64,000 nt of DNA from Ustulina deusta (lineage: Eukaryota; Ascomycota; Sordariomycetes; Xylariales; Xylariaceae): contig JAJNNX010000016.1 in assembly GCA_023159155.1 (NCBI GenBank), positions 62,001 to 126,000 of the forward strand, read 5' to 3'. The translations under genes and the position numbers were made by a program. This document shows positions 33,181 to 45,135 of the stretch, one piece after another; within the stretch, counting starts at the first letter, position 1; the number at the start of each line of letters is the position of its first letter. The notes beneath the pieces were generated by a model. It was given only the letters and a program-made list of their open reading frames with translations, was not told the origin of the DNA and ran no database searches.

Positions 33181-36100
33181 GATGCAAATTTAAGCGGAAT
33201 TTATTCGGAGACAGCTGTGTTCTTGTTTCTGCGTGGTGTACGTGCGTGTATGTGTATGTGTATATGTATGTGTATATGTATGTGTATATGTATGTGTATA
33301 TGTATGTGTATATGTATGTGTATATGTATGTGTATATGTGTGTGTGCGATCGTCTAATTTGCCAGCTTATGCCCGTACTCCGTTGCCATTTTATGCACAT
33401 AGAATGAACGTCTTAGACTCAAACAACGCTTAGTCTGTGACAAGCAGTGTCTTTGTGGCAGAGAATTTCACAAGGCGATATTTCCTCACAATATCTTTGT
33501 ATTGTTTCTTTTTCTTTGTGGGGGTAGTTATTAAGGATCTTATTATCCCAAAAATTTAATAACACACTGTAAGCAAAAGTGACATCTTACAATAGGTGGT
33601 GCGTTACAAATGGTGGTTCGAGCGGTGAATAGTCCTATGGGGGACTCCATTTCCGGATCCGAAAATGTCCAGGCTTCCATTCAGCTCTTCCACACTTGTA
33701 TGTAGAACTCGTTAGCATATATGGTTTAGGCTCTTTGAGAAATAGCGATTGTCTATAATATTCTAGTAGTTCTCTTAATTGTGAATAGGATAGCCTACCG
33801 TGCAACTACAACATCTTGTTCGCCTAGAGACATTGGTGCCAGAACATAGAGAGTATTTTGTATACTATAGCATAGATCTCATCAGTCTATGGCCCTAGGA
33901 CTTTTGGACAATAACGCATACTTACAATATCTCCATCATACCCATGCTGCCAATTGCTGCATTATACGCAGCGTCGCAGATGATCGACCGAAAAAGGGTA
34001 ACGGACGGCCGGGAATATCCCGTGATTTGGGCAGGGTGCCCTTGTCCAGATAATTCAACCTTTGACTGCAGAAGTTCTCTCCGGCGCGGATTAGTTGCTG
34101 TGTCTAGTGCTGAAATACCTGTGGCCAAAGCTGCTAGGTCATCTCAATTCTTAACAAGCGAGTGATCAAGACTCGCGGCAGTCTTCTTGAGGCGAGAGGA
34201 TAATTAACTGGGCCACAAGATTCGGGCGCCTTATCAGTCCTCAGATCTGTGGGGGAATCTCTCGCTGCTTTCCAAGCCTGGGTAAGTTTGGCGATGGTGC
34301 CGACTAGGTTGGATCACGGGTGTGCTGCATTGGCACGCCAGGTATCTAATATAGAATAGTGGGCTCTTATTATTGAGATATATTGCACAGAGGGAACTTA
34401 GTTGTCCGCTCATGTGCCTAAACACCAAGAAGTATCGAACGAGCGAAGAAGCAGGAGAAGACTTCACATGTTTTTAGACAACAGTGATTTGGATTTAGGC
34501 AAATTCTTAGATCCTTCCAAGTTACGCTTTTTAAGGAGCTTCTACAATGCAGTGCTCAATTGCTAACCACTTGCAACAGTCCTTGAATGTTTAGCGGAAA
34601 TTGTGACCGACATGGCGTTTCTACCTGTAAGTCAGTGATATTGCGAGTTCCCGATGGATCAAGGGACTACATACCAGATCGGATATCTTACGGCCCATAT
34701 CAGTAAAACAGGTCGACGTAGGATCATTCACTATATCCACGGGTTAGCGAGTGGGCCTGTTACGGATAAGGAATAATATACTATAAGGTGGTATGGTTGT
34801 AAATACGATTAATGGAGGGTAGTGGTTAACAATAGTTGACAACATGATACATACTGATGGCACCATTCATGCTGTTCATGCCGATGCAATCATTAGGCTC
34901 AAGATACCATTTGCAGACATTGGTTTGTCTTTCAAAGATATCCAGCCCTTCGACCGCGCTTAAGAGCAGGCTGGCACCGACAAGGTAGAGGAATCTCTTG
35001 CTGACCGGCTATTGATAAGCTGGGATGAAAGTTGCAGTAGCAAATGGTGTAGCGTATACTTCAGAAGAGAGAGCCCATTCATCGAAAACAATGAGCTAGT
35101 TTTTATAGTTAACTACGACAGAGAGAGTATCGATATTGGAATCCTCCACCGTCAAAATATCGAAGCGAGGCATGCCATGTGCATTATTATCCGGCATGGC
35201 GCAGCTCATAATTGACACCGAAAACTCGATAATCGATACACCAACGCTTCCAGGTGCTTGGGTCCCATAAGTATTGCATCGCTTATTACGGAGTGATGGT
35301 CCAGGCTCCCTCTCCGCTGGCTTTGATGAGTGAAATTACTCGGTAGCGAGGAGCTTCATGGGCGTACCCAAGGCGTTTGCAGCGCAGCGCCGAAATAGGC
35401 TGAAAATTCCTGTAGTTATGATACACCCCGATAGGATCCACAGGAGACGTATCTAAAAACAGAACATGTCGTCCAAGAAGATGAATTATAGACCAGCAGC
35501 AGAGTGTGACGCTGCCATGAAACCTCGGTGCGGAAGTTTACACCTCGAAAGGAATTAGCGCGGCGGAGAGCATGTTCCAACATGGGTGTTTTGCCTCTAC
35601 TAAGAAGGGCGTTTTCTGTTAGCCTAGATGTTGCAATCCAGTTAAATAAAAGGAAGCCATGATTGAGCCGGGTCATTCATAACCATCGATACATTTCGTA
35701 TCTAGCATGCACGTCGACGTAAGTAGCATTGAAGGTTGCTGAGTGGGCCACGGTAGCGTTAACTACCTGGGTACTCGCCCACAGTGTAGCCATCTTCTTC
35801 ACATTCTCAGACAAGCTGAGGTATGCGATGAAAAAGTGCCTGTTTCACCACCGGGAGGTAGTGTAATGCCAGGTGATTGAACCACTGAGTGGCCTGAGAA
35901 GAACAAAAAATTAATGGGCATAGTTATATGCAATTGAGAACTGCGAACAGAAACTCTATGTATGGTCTGCGAAACGTCAGTGTGGTCCCAACCATGATGG
36001 AACAAGAGGAGTAAAGCTAGATTCTCAGAGAAGCAGTCGTAAATTCCCAAAATCAAAGGGCAAACCAAAGGTTGAAAGAAGACGATGGAGAGGAGGATGA

Positions 36101-39100
36101 AGAGGAAGGAAGAATACAACTTATAACCAAAACCCCTAGAAGCAAGTGTAGACAGGGGAAATGATAAGGGACAAAAAAAAGAAGCAAACACTGCAAACTC
36201 GACCTCGGAAACTGGACCCTCCACGGCGTAGAATCGGGCAAAGCCAAATCGGTGATCTCGATCCGATCGATTCATTGCGGGCCCGACAGGCTCTCATCCG
36301 GAGAAAGATCCCATACCAGTATAAGTTCGGTCCCCAGTCAGCACACTATTCCAGCACGAGGACACAAGTTCCAAGTAACCGGCAACTGTGAGTCCCTTGC
36401 TCTAAACGCAACGTATAGCTACACCCCAGGAGCCCAACGAAGGTTCAAGGGAGCAAAGAAGAACAGTCCGTCCCGTAGGCAGCTGCCGAGGTATCAACAT
36501 CCGAAGATGGAATCCGAGCCAACCACCGAACCGAGCGTACTCTACAGCAACTAAGCGGCGGCCGTAGGCCGGGAGCCCACAGAGTCACATCGTTCAAATA
36601 CCTTAGGGGGTTATTTGGTACATGCTGAACGCACATCGGCGGCCATCGCATATTGCCAAGCGACAATTCCCAGAGGAAAATACTACCCAAGAATATAATT
36701 CTCATCGGCGCGATGGATACTGGTTCTGGCCTCACACAGGTAGCCCGGCTTTTCCCGTGCTGATTCCGAGTCAAGTCAAGGGCACTCATTTACGAGCTTA
36801 TCTCCCGTCGTGATTGGGGGGCCACGACAGGGTCCAGGGGATAGCGGAATATCTCGAGGGAAGACACTGAGCCCACCTAGTTAGGCTAGTACAACGCAAG
36901 AGACAGACGGCGGCATGCTTGGGCACGTGTATGGAGGCTAACAGAATCCGAGGAAGAGGAGAGTGGAGGTGAGAAGATAGATGAAGCAGGGTTGTCGTCC
37001 AAGTAGATTCATATCGTTGTGGCATGTCGTGGCGGCAAATCCTGATCCAGCCTGGTGCCGAGATATTCCCACCTGTACACCAAGCAATGTCAGGTATTAA
37101 ATTGAAAAGGGCAAGGATATCTCACTACTTATCTCTCTCTTCCACCTCTTGCAAATCACAATAGAAACCCCACTCATTTCTCCTAAAAGTATATTCATAC
37201 AAGTCGTGCATGCCTATTCGTGGATAGAATTGCGGTGTTGAATGAAAACATAGGCACCACAAATATTCACCGTCTTCATAATGCTGAGCTTCCCTGTATC
37301 CTAAAGATGTGAGTCAATGATGGTAATCAAGAATGGCGATGGAAAGACAAAACATGAGCATAAAGGGTAGCATGTCGCCGAGCACGTCAAGTGAGAACAG
37401 CAGTTGAGAATACCAGAAAACAGCGCTAATATCAACATGGGGTGATTTTGGGGAGGGAGAGGGGGGTGCGTGGGCTGTAAGTTGTGAGGACATGATGGGG
37501 CAGTGAAGGTGAAGAATAGGTGACAAGGGTTAGAATGGATGTGAAAACTGAGAGAGTGGCACATGGCAAAATGTGTTGCGTTGATGCCTGACCAAGGTAG
37601 TGGTGATAACGCCTGGTTGAAACAATGGATTGGCCCAATGGATCAAATGAACAAGTGAGTGTAGTGAACATACTTTGCAAGAGGGCACAATCTGTGACGT
37701 TAGGTGAAGCTAAGGCATGAAAACAATGATGATGATCGGAGTGGTGCGATGTTGCAAGTATTGAAGATGGTGGAAGGAGGCATGGAAGGGACAAGATCAA
37801 TGCCCTTGAAGCACTGGAGGGTAGTTGTTGAAGTAGTGATTTCGGTGATGAAACTGCGCGAGATTTGCAATAGCAAGAAGGCTCCTAGAACATACCTTGC
37901 CGTGGAGAGAGCCGGCTTCCTAACACGGATACTTCGCAGTGCTGATGCCTTGAAAAAGTTGGTAGTCCTGAGAAGCTTTGTGGGACGTAGTTGCAGGCGG
38001 AGGCAAAGTGATGTTGGTGTTGGTGTTGTTGTTGATGAAAAGAGCAGTGGTAGGGTCGAGGGAGGAAGTGGGAAGGAGGCAAGACAGAAGGTGGTAGTTA
38101 AATAAACAAGCTAAAAAATAATATCGAAGCAATCAGGCACTAAGACTGCCTGGTGTCTCACTGGTTAATGAGCTACATGAGAGGCACCTACCTTGAGTTA
38201 GAATAGAAAATGTGGCACACCTGGTGCAGCTCAAGGTAAACAAAACAAAGTTTGTCCTGTCACCTTGGAACCAAGTCACCACCTTCGGATCACAGCATCA
38301 ACTCTACGCATCTGGTAAGTACCAGATAGCCACTTTAAGCACCTACCTGAGTACACACATGGCCCAGGTGCTAATAGAACCTTGATAAATAGAAAATCAA
38401 GAACAACTATTAGGATCAGAATATTCAATTACTAAGATGCAACCTTACACAGTTAACAGTGAAATCACACAACAGAAGGGTATATATCAGTACTACAAGA
38501 CAAATCTTTTATTCACATCTACCTTACTTAACACCTAAAACAAGAACAAAGCCTCAATAATTGGTTTTCTTTAATATTATTGACACTTTTCTTTTTTATT
38601 TCAACACAGAAGGCACATTTTTTAAGAGTCACTGCTTATGTCTGTGGCCTAAGGGTGTTTATACATTAAGTAGGTATCTATTGCGACGCTAGATTAGAAA
38701 TTCCTGGGTACTTAATACTTGTATACATCTCAACTACTATGACAGAGGCTACAGGTACAAGCTGCAACAGTCAGCTTGACTGTTGGCTCAGCTATATGAA
38801 TGTAATGCAGATTCAAGTGCAGCTACAGGTTCTAGTAGAACAGTAAATTGACTAGGGAAGCTCCCTGCCACACATTATCAGGTGGCCAAGGTATGATGGG
38901 TATATTATGAATGGGCTGTGAATATTCCACAAAAAATCGTCGAAAATATGGTCCATACTCCCAATAGATAAGATAGTTTATCTTTTCCAGAAGAAAGTGG
39001 TCACCTCACACAACATATACCTGAGTAATAAATGTGGTAGTCTCAAACTTTCTTGGTCTTAAGCATCTCTAAGTCCCTTGCTAGCCTATTATGTATATTC

Positions 39101-39888
39101 TGGACATTGGACATCTGGTATATTTGCTAGATAGCAATTAAAAAAGTTAAGTTCCTGTTTTCAAATCACGCAACAATCTGCCCTAGTCTCCTCTAAATTA
39201 AGCATAGAGTATTATTAGGTATAATAAACAAAAAGGCATATGCTGTGCTCCAAAGGGCCAACGTAATGCAATAATAATAGCCTTGAACCCTATTTTTTAT
39301 AACCCTTTGCATGTTCCTATTTAAGAGAATTATCGACTTACTTGTAAATGACCTTGCGAATTTTATGTAATTCTTAAAAATTACGAGGCTTGTCATTAAC
39401 AGTACTCCCGTAACCACTAGATAGCAAGACCTAGTTAGGGATGAGTAACGCCATGCATTTTAATACAAGCCAACATGATCCGGCTGAATCTCTATTGGCA
39501 GGGATGGATCTTTTCTCAATTACTACGGGGCCACAGGTATCTACCAGCCGAGAAAAACAGAATATGGTTTCACCATCGTCAATCTAGTCTGGTTAATAAA
39601 GTACTGTATTGATGAAATGGGTCTGAATACAACATGAATTCCGATTCCCAATCGTATCCCTATCCACAGTTACAACATCCTTCTGATACGACGAGGTTGT
39701 GGGATGTGAAGACTTAAGCTAGGCGGACCTGTGGGAGTGATAATAGGCTCAAGATTCCATCCACTTGACGACAAGGTATCCGCTGCCAAAGACGAGTCTG
39801 GGAAGCAATTGAGCAGGGAGCCCCCAATAAGAGCACACATCGCGCTGGGAGAGGCTAACAAGTAATTAGTGCTGTTGTCATCACTGGT
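33181..39888. other. 6.7-kb gene-poor region
   Basis: The region holds a microsatellite at its left end and only short overlapping frames elsewhere. The segment from about 37.1 to 38.1 kb is purine-rich on the plus strand, giving long low-complexity frames on the minus strand (Pro/Leu/Ser/His-rich) that I do not believe. From 38.1 to 39.4 kb it is moderately AT-rich. There is no recognisable transposase, reverse transcriptase, tRNA or conserved protein. It may be decayed accessory sequence. Confidence 0.45.
33242..33347. repeat. TG/TA-rich microsatellite, 12-bp unit TGTGTATATGTA
   Basis: About seven tandem copies of a 12-bp unit flanked by simpler TGTG runs, starting about 60 bases upstream of the kinase-like start codon. 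Alternating purine-pyrimidine sequence of this kind can adopt left-handed or unwound DNA. Confidence 0.92.
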
Positions 39889-40962
39889 TTAGACATTCCC
39901 AGTTGAGGAGGGATGGGCCGTGGGATGGCCGGCACCAGCAGTACTCTCGCTGACGTTAGAAGGGACACCCTCGCTAGTACCATTGCCATGGTACTTCTCC
40001 GCGGTCTGGTCAGGCTCGCGGATATTGCGGCCCAAGGCACGGGGGGTCGTTTTGCGGTGGCCCCAGAGGAGCAGACCGGCGAACACGATCTTGGACATTA
40101 TGTCGAGAATGCCGTAGAAGATGGCCTCGGAGTCCGGGTGAATGACGTTACCGCCTTCGGACAGACCCCAGGCGATCGGATAGAGGAACCAGAGCAGCAG
40201 CAGCCACTGTGCCATTGGGGTCAGTAATTGCTATCGTGAGCGTGATCTAGAAGGGTTTGAGATCGCTGGAAAATTCCGAAACATGGATTTAGCCGAACAG
40301 GAGTCTTTCTACTCCGAAAGTGGCAGTGATAGGAAGAATATACTCTGAGAGTTACTTACGACACCGCACGTCCAGAAGGTCTTCTTGGGATCGCCACCCA
40401 GCACATTGGCATGACGACGCGCATCAAACAGTAGCTCGTAGGCAATGAAGAAAAGCGCAGCCATGCCAAAAGTCCAGAACCCCCATTTGAACCTCGTCTG
40501 GGTTAGAGCGCCGATGAGACCGCAGACGATCATGAATAAATCAGCAAAAATGGTCACAAGTATGGTAGGAGTAGGAACCCCAGCGGTGAGTAGTAGCGTG
40601 AGTAGCAGCAGTGGCGTGGTGATAGCCCAGTCAATATACCGAGCGTAAAAGACCTCTCGGGTGCCGGCAGCCCGAACCCACCTGCTTCTGGGCCGAGCCC
40701 ATTCAACTAGGATAGGAAGTTGACCAAGGTTGGATGCCATGGCAAAGTAGGTGACACAGGCTACAGCAGTAATTGCAGCGGTGATATAGTGGAATAAGCG
40801 ATGGGTTTGGGGCTTTCTGAAGGCTAGACCCATTATGATGAGGGTAGTAAGGCCCATCATAGCGCAGACCGTGTAGTACCAGTTAGATCCGTGATTTGTG
40901 ATCTGCAAGTCGGCTTGTTGACCAACATATCTATTGGCGTTGAGGGCCTGGTTTCCCGACAT
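39889..40962 (-). CDS. carO: Microbial-type (bacteriorhodopsin-like) opsin, CarO-like
   Basis: Two exons (40962-40360, 40206-39889) join in phase to 306 aa with seven hydrophobic helices. The retinal-binding Lys is at 240 in ILDIMSKIVF (helix G), preceded by the counter-ion Asp236. Helix C reads RYIDWAITTPLLLLTLLL: Arg108 and Asp111 match bacteriorhodopsin Arg82 and Asp85 (proton acceptor), but Thr122 stands where the proton donor Asp96 should be. Helix F has FLYPIAWGLSEGG, as in fungal rhodopsins. Fungal relatives include Fusarium CarO and Leptosphaeria rhodopsin (light-driven proton pumps) and Neurospora NOP-1. The intron boundary (GTAAGT; acceptor CACAG) restores exact spacing between helices E and F. 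The gene is divergent from a CarX-type retinal-forming oxygenase, which supports a retinal-binding rather than retinal-free (ORP) protein. Confidence 0.93.
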
Positions 40963-42208
40963 GGTGGCTAGAACTGAGAAGACGGCTCTAGAGAGTTCTT
41001 TCTTAAATTCGCACAGGAGTGGATGCCGATCTGGTTGATTTTGCGAAATGGGGAGAGATATTAATTTCGGGTTTGAGGGGCAACGCTGGTATTTGAAAGG
41101 CTACTCTCAAGGCATTCATGATCAAGCACGGAAGCTTCGCTCCATATCTTGGTAGATGACTTCATCTTCCTCGCATGACAGAGACGATGGCGTCAAACCC
41201 TAATCAGAAACATAGAATGGCCAATTCCAAAGGAGGCTGCTTTCATACAAAGTCAATTGTGTCACCACTCTATTAGATCGATCCGAGCCAAACTTTCAAC
41301 CCAAACAGCCCCAGACAAGTATTCGTAGTGACAACACATGACTGTCTCAGCGGACTGGTCCTTACATAATGATATAGATTTGTATTGAGCATAATATCTG
41401 GTTGTGAATTGGAAGTTGCCTAATGTACTAAGTTGTTATATAGTCGCGGCATTATATATTGTAACAACGGTATTCTCAAAAACTTTCTTGGATGCTGGTG
41501 GTTAGTAGCGTCGAGAAGCAACGCCCTATTGACGGAAAATTATGATATGATGGTGGTACTTCAATCAGGTCACTCCCTTAGACTACGCGAGCTAGCAGAA
41601 GTTTGTCAGACAGTCCTTGATATAGTTATGATATCATCCGCTCTATTATTAAGTAATGGACTTTCCCACGCCCTAGACACTCGATTGACTGTTATCAATG
41701 GTCAACTAGATCTATTTGATCCCAGAGTCGGTGGAGGGAAGTTAATGTCTTCGGATATCTGGTGACAGAGCTTGGCGCTATATGATAGCTGCCAAGGCCT
41801 TGTCCTGGATACTGAGGTTCATGACGCAGGAAGTCATAATGATAGATCTCCTTCAACTTTTGAGTTCATGATAGCCTAAGAGTGATGTCAAGTGTACTAT
41901 TGGCTACACCCATGGTGATACTGATCACTGATTGGCGTTGTAATATCGTTGCGTCATATTTTGGGCGTAAGAATGTCCGACAAATATCCGATTAGAACCC
42001 CAAGGGGTGGGCATCATGTCTCCAGGCAAGGAATTTGTTGAAAGGAATCCGTGCAATCAACTGTTGCGATAGGCAGGAAGGGCTGACTTAATACGTGTGA
42101 CGCCTGTCGGGTGCTAGAAGCTCACAATATTTGGGGATGATATTTAGGAGAATATTTTCTCATGGGTGCTCTAGTGGTTTCTGTTGACAAGTAGGCGATA
42201 TTGGCGAA
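40963..42208. promoter_or_regulatory. Shared divergent intergenic region of opsin and carX
   Basis: A 1,246-bp region separates two start codons pointing apart. No gene is recognised in it; the longest frame (41433-41765) has no protein-like features. Light- or stress-responsive elements would be expected here, but I cannot point to a verified site. Confidence 0.6.
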
Positions 42209-44181
42209 ATGGAAAAAGACCAGTCTGGATTACCCCATCCGTAAGTTACCAACATTCCGCAGAGACAACACAGTTTCTAACGATGGCTTAAAGGTATTTA
42301 TCAGGGAATTTTGCTCCCATCAAGCGTACGCGGCCGCTTACATGGTGTGCACACGCAGGAAATATACCCACGGAGCTGGCAGGAGGCCAATATGTTCGAA
42401 ATGGAGGGAATCCACTTACCAATGAGGACTTATCACGACATGCGCATTGGTTCGATGGTGATGGAATGCTTAGCGGAGTATTCTTCCAGCGGGCGAACTG
42501 GAAAGCTCATGGGATTGAGCCGTACTTCGTAAACCAGTATGTTCTTACAGATGTGTACCTGAATGCAAAGGACAGTCGCAACCTGCGACGCCCGTTGCTT
42601 CCAAGTATCTCGACGCTCATTAATGCAACCATGCTCACCGTCGTCTTTGCCGTGGTCAGAGCAATCCTCCTTGTTGTTTTGTCAAGGCTACCGGGCTCTC
42701 GCAGAGCGGTCAACAGGATAAGTGTGGCGAATACTGGAATGGTTTATCATGATGGGAGAGCCTTGGCGACATGTGAGAGTGGACCGCCAATGAGGTTTCA
42801 ACTGCCTAGCTTGGAAACGGTCGGATGGTATAATGGTCGAAAAGCGGAAAATGAGCCGTACGACGATGAACGGGCAGGTTTTGGCGGCAAGGGGCTTGCA
42901 GGCTTCATGAAGGAATGGACGACGGGGCATCCGCGAGTCGACCCAGTCACGAAGGAGCTCATCTCTATTCATGTTGTGTTTGTCAAACCGTACGTGTTCT
43001 ATTCAATCGTCCCACCGGACAGCAACATGACTTCAAAGAACGAGCGTCTACGAAGACCAACATTCGATACTCCCATTCCCGGTATTCGTTCACCCAAGAT
43101 GATGCATGATTTCGGAGTAGCCGCACGTCATACCATCATCCTTGACCTCCCGTTGTCAATGAATCCTATACACTGCGTTTCGGGGAAGCCGGTGATTGCA
43201 TTTGATCCGGCTGGACGCTCGCGCTATGGGGTTTTCCCGCGCTACGAACCACACAAGATCCAGTGGTTTGAGACGAATCAATGCGTCATCTTCCACACGG
43301 CGAACTGCTGGGAGACGAGTACGGTTGATCCGGTCGCTGAGACGTGCGTCCATCTCGTAGCCTGTCGGCTGACATCGGCCTCAGTACTGTACAGTGCTGG
43401 CGCACTTTCACCGCCGACTCCAAAAGGAGTGCCGTCAGAATCTGCGGAGGAGGAGCAATGCCGGCTCTACTACTACAACTTTCCCCTCGTGCCGGATGGC
43501 TTGGACGAACGGCCAACGATCCGCAATCAATGGGCGTTGTCGGCTATTCCATTCGAATTCCCAACTGTGTCGCCACAGTATGCCATGTCGGCAGCACGAT
43601 TCGTCTACGGCTGTAGCATGGGATCACCGTCACACTACTCGGCTGCTCTAGGGAAAGCGGCGAAGATTGACTATGTGGCCAAAATCGACATAGAGACACT
43701 CATCGCTCGCGGCACGGCTCACCCGCCGCCGCAGATCAGGGGGTGTGTCGACAATCGCACCATCGACGAGGTGATGCAGAGCGTTGATGCCAACGACCCG
43801 ATCAAGCTCTTCCGGATGCCGGAGGGCTGGTACGCACAAGAACCCCGATTCGTGGCACGTCGAGGGGCGTCGTCCGAAGATGACGGGTGGCTGCTCACAT
43901 ACGTGTTTGACGAATCCCAGCTGGACGCGAGAGGCGAGTGCAGGGAACAGGCGGTGAGCGAGCTCTGGGTGATTGATGCGAACAACATGAGAGACGTGGT
44001 TGCCAGCATCCGGCTTCCACAGCGTGTGCCATACGGCCTTCACGGCGCATGGTTCTCCGAGGACGAGATCCTTGGCCAGAGGTCAGTCGCGTCTCTCCGA
44101 CGTGAGGCGACCGAGGAGGAGCTAGACCTGTCGAGTCTGCTGTCACGGATGCGAGACCTCATCGAAAAGTCTCTCGGCTAA
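42209..44181 (+). CDS. carX: Carotenoid oxygenase, CarX/Cco1 type (retinal-forming)
   Basis: Two exons (42209-42240, 42294-44181) give 639 aa. The tiny first exon encodes MEKDQSGLPH and joins in phase to PYLSGNFAPI, the family's N-terminal hallmark. Then come GGQYVRNGGNP, HWFDGDGMLSG, a hydrophobic membrane-associating patch (near LTVVFAVVRAILLVVL), ANTGMVYHDGRALATCESGP, FMKEWTTGHPRVDP, MMHDFGVAARHTI, CVIFHTANCWET and PYGLHGAWF. The four Fe(II)-ligand histidines are present (in GHP, MHD, FHT and LHG). The sequence follows Fusarium CarX closely, so central cleavage of beta-carotene to retinal is the expected reaction, more likely than stilbene cleavage (CAO-1 type). The neighbouring opsin is the obvious retinal user. 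carRA and carB are not in the window. Confidence 0.93.
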
Positions 44182-45135
44182 CCGGGGTGGATTGTGTAGG
44201 GCAGGCGGATAACTTCGTGATAACGACAGCGCGATGGCTACTGGTAGACTTGGTGCATAATGTACCTCTCTAATACCTTAGGTATATACCCAGGTATGAC
44301 CTGATGCACCTATACAAGAGCTGTCTGTGCGAGTCCGATACATGCACATGAGCTCTGGGTTGTGTGTTTGCTCGGTTCGATTGTGTTGATGACGTAGGTA
44401 CACATACGCGTTTTAATATAATTTAGGTAAGCATATATTACTACCACACATGCAAATCGGCAGGTGTTGGTCCCATTCTGTCTTCATTACCTAGTACATT
44501 TTGTACCTAGGCAGCTCTTGCGCTGTGATTTGGAGTCCGCCATCTACAACAGGTTGTTTCTAGTAGGCATCTCTACAGCTACCTATCGAGGTCTAGGAAG
44601 AGAGCCAATAGGATAAGCATCACCACATTTTTGGGGCCAATGGTAGTTGTAGGTACCTACGGTCTGTGCTACAGTACTACATATGTGCCCAAGGTAGTGT
44701 AGGTATGTACTTTATGTACTGGGAGCGGAAACAAAAGAGCCAGGTACCTACTACTGCGTAGGTACTAGTAGAGTACCTGCGTACCTACCTAGAGGTAATC
44801 TCTGTTCTTGTTGTATACCTTCATGTACCAAGCACCTGCATTATGAGTACCTACCTAGGTCAGCTGTGTGTCATCGGTCAACAAAGGCATCCCTTCCACA
44901 ACATTGTACAATGCTCCTAGTATGATGGCATAGTTTCATTTTTATTACCATCACCTCGAGGCTACACTAGATGGTTGGCAAGCCCAGTTCCGGCACCTTT
45001 GTCTTTGTCGCCGCATGGCGTGAATTGGCATGAATTGACATATCCCTACATACCTACTTCTATAATGGAGAACAGCCGACACTGCCCCTCGCAAGCCTTG
45101 CAATCCGCGACTTGAAACATCGTCATCGAACAAGC
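44182..45135. promoter_or_regulatory. Intergenic region dense in TAGGTA/TACCTA words
   Basis: Upstream of the IKS1-type kinase. From 44.27 to 44.86 kb there are many TAGGTA/TACCTA words, including the exact palindrome TAGGTACCTA at 44650-44659. No gene is seen. Confidence 0.45.

Noticed and set aside
33233..33433. Frame of repeated Val-Cys-Val-Tyr residues
   Set aside because: Direct product of the TGTGTATATGTA microsatellite.
35799..36275. 158-codon minus-strand frame with hydrophobic stretches
   Set aside because: Hydrophobicity follows from T-rich DNA; no conserved motif and no plausible gene context.
37432..37800. Pro/Leu/Ser-rich minus-strand frame in a purine-biased segment
   Set aside because: Several overlapping frames of similar length arise from strand composition alone; no domain, signal peptide or splice pattern.
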